Shown: one piece after another, positions 11,729 through 12,336 of the stretch
Layout of the letters: the number at the start of each line of letters is the position of its first letter
How positions within the stretch are numbered: position 1 is the first letter of the stretch
From: an uncultured Caulobacter sp.
Lineage (GTDB): Bacteria; Pseudomonadota; Alphaproteobacteria; Caulobacterales; Caulobacteraceae
Reading direction: 5' to 3'
Assembly (NCBI GenBank): GCA_937991555.1
Contig: CALKHU010000083.1
Span: 1 to 12,336, forward strand
Length of the DNA stretch: 12,336 nt
Translations under genes and position numbers: made by a program
Notes under the pieces: generated by a model
What the model was told of the DNA's origin: nothing
What the model saw: the letters and a program-made list of their open reading frames with translations, nothing else
Databases searched by the model: none

Positions 11729-12336
11729 GGCCTCGCCGATCACGATCGAGGTCATCGAGATGCCGGCGAAGACGTCGTCGTTGAAGAACGACACCGGCTC
11801 GCCGGGCATGGCCGCGCCGAGGACGTAGAGCAGCGGCAGGTAGTGTTCGGCCGAGTTGATCGAGGCCTCGGCGTCGGGGCCGAGGCCCTGCCAGTCGATC
11901 AGCGGGCCGTGGTCGCCGGACTCGATCAGGGCCTTGGCCGTCGCATTGAAGCGCGGGGCCCAGGCCGGCGTCGCGCCGGCCCGCCAGTCGACGTCGCGCA
12001 GGTTGTGGACGACGTCGCCGCTGCCGACGATCAGCACGCCCTCGTCGCGCAGGGCGGCGAGGCGGCGGCCGGCCTCGTGGTGCCAGGCGTTCGGCTTGCC
12101 GCGGTCCAGGCTCAGCTGGACGATCGGCACGTCGGCGTCCGGATACATCGGCAGCAGCACGCTCCAGGCGCCATGGTCGAGGCCGCGGGTCGGGTGCTGG
12201 ACGACCTTGTCCGGCGCGAGCAGGTCGGCCACGCGGGCGGCCAGGACCGCGTCGCCCGGCGCGGGGTACCGCACGTCGAACAGCGCCTGCGGGAAGCCGC
12301 CGAAGTCGTGGATCGTCGCCGGAGCCGGCGAGGCCG
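11714..12336 (-). CDS. LigB/YgiD-type extradiol ring-cleavage dioxygenase, C-terminal part
   Basis: The frame stays open to the right edge, so the 5' end lies outside; 206 residues are visible, and the family is usually 255-280 long. The GTG at 12274 is an internal valine in FDVRYPAPG, not a start, because the conserved IHDFGGFPQALFDVRYPAPGD spans it. This is the class III (LigB) extradiol dioxygenase fold related to E. coli YgiD, a 4,5-DOPA dioxygenase, which opens catechol rings with a divalent metal. Visible candidate ligand and active-site histidines are in IHDFGGFP, GLDHGAWSVL, VGSGDVVHNL and SAEHYLPLLY. The last, followed by LGAA and FFNDDVF, is the typical C-terminal signature. The substrate in this organism is not known. 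Its 3' end carries the -35 box of the next operon's stress promoter. Confidence 0.9.
   Translation of the reverse strand, partial: ASPAPATIHDFGGFPQALFDVRYPAPGDAVLAARVADLLAPDKVVQHPTRGLDHGAWSVLLPMYPDADVPIVQLSLDRGKPNAWHHEAGRRLAALRDEGVLIVGSGDVVHNLRDVDWRAGATPAWAPRFNATAKALIESGDHGPLIDWQGLGPDAEASINSAEHYLPLLYVLGAAMPGEPVSFFNDDVFAGISMTSIVIGEAGTGL

Overview
The window is GC-rich and gene-dense. It looks like chromosomal DNA of an alphaproteobacterium, most probably Caulobacterales (Caulobacter, Phenylobacterium or Brevundimonas type). That placement is an inference. It rests on two exact matches to the alphaproteobacterial EcfG general-stress promoter (GGAAC-N16/17-CGTT), TTGAC-type -35 boxes, a dense cluster of GANTC (CcrM methyltransferase) sites in one intergenic region, and the protein families present. 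No tRNA, rRNA, CRISPR array, transposase or phage gene was seen.

Layout. (1) Positions 1-2524 hold a minus-strand run of four exported proteins: a 66-residue glycine-zipper lipoprotein behind an EcfG promoter, a 148-residue secreted protein of unknown function, a 511-residue periplasmic helical/TPR-like protein, and the signal-peptide end of a further exported protein cut by the window edge. (2) Positions 2525-2894 are a 370-bp gene-free region with nine GANTC sites, palindromes and a candidate promoter. It leads into a SleB/CwlJ-type cell wall hydrolase (2895-4040, TTG start). (3) A short-chain dehydrogenase (4006-4803, minus) overlaps the hydrolase tail-to-tail by 35 bp and is divergent from a DUF1003 membrane protein (4908-5468). 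(4) Positions 5469-5714 hold two inverted copies of a 40-nt dispersed hairpin repeat, a further hairpin, and an intrinsic terminator for the next operon. (5) Positions 5715-8485 (minus) encode MaoC-like hydratase, HSD10-like dehydrogenase and thiolase, that is, hydration, oxidation and thiolysis of a beta-oxidation-type pathway. A 172-bp inverted-repeat (MITE/BIME-like) element sits between the first two genes. (6) At 8565-9333 a glutathione S-transferase gene follows a dispersed repeat copy, a TTGACG promoter and a perfect 20-bp palindromic operator. (7) Positions 9330-11048 hold a GlxA-type AraC regulator (DJ-1/PfpI domain plus HTH), divergent from a DJ-1/PfpI enzyme of isonitrile-hydratase type. 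Their predicted promoters overlap. (8) Positions 11049-12336 hold another repeat copy, two very small hydrophilic proteins in a tight operon behind a second exact EcfG promoter, and the C-terminal part of a LigB/YgiD-type extradiol dioxygenase.

The genes are mostly ordinary accessory metabolism and envelope functions. The unusual content is regulatory or repetitive: the GANTC cluster before the cell wall hydrolase, the two stress promoters driving small uncharacterised proteins, the GST operator, and the repeat families whose stems change sequence while keeping their pairing.
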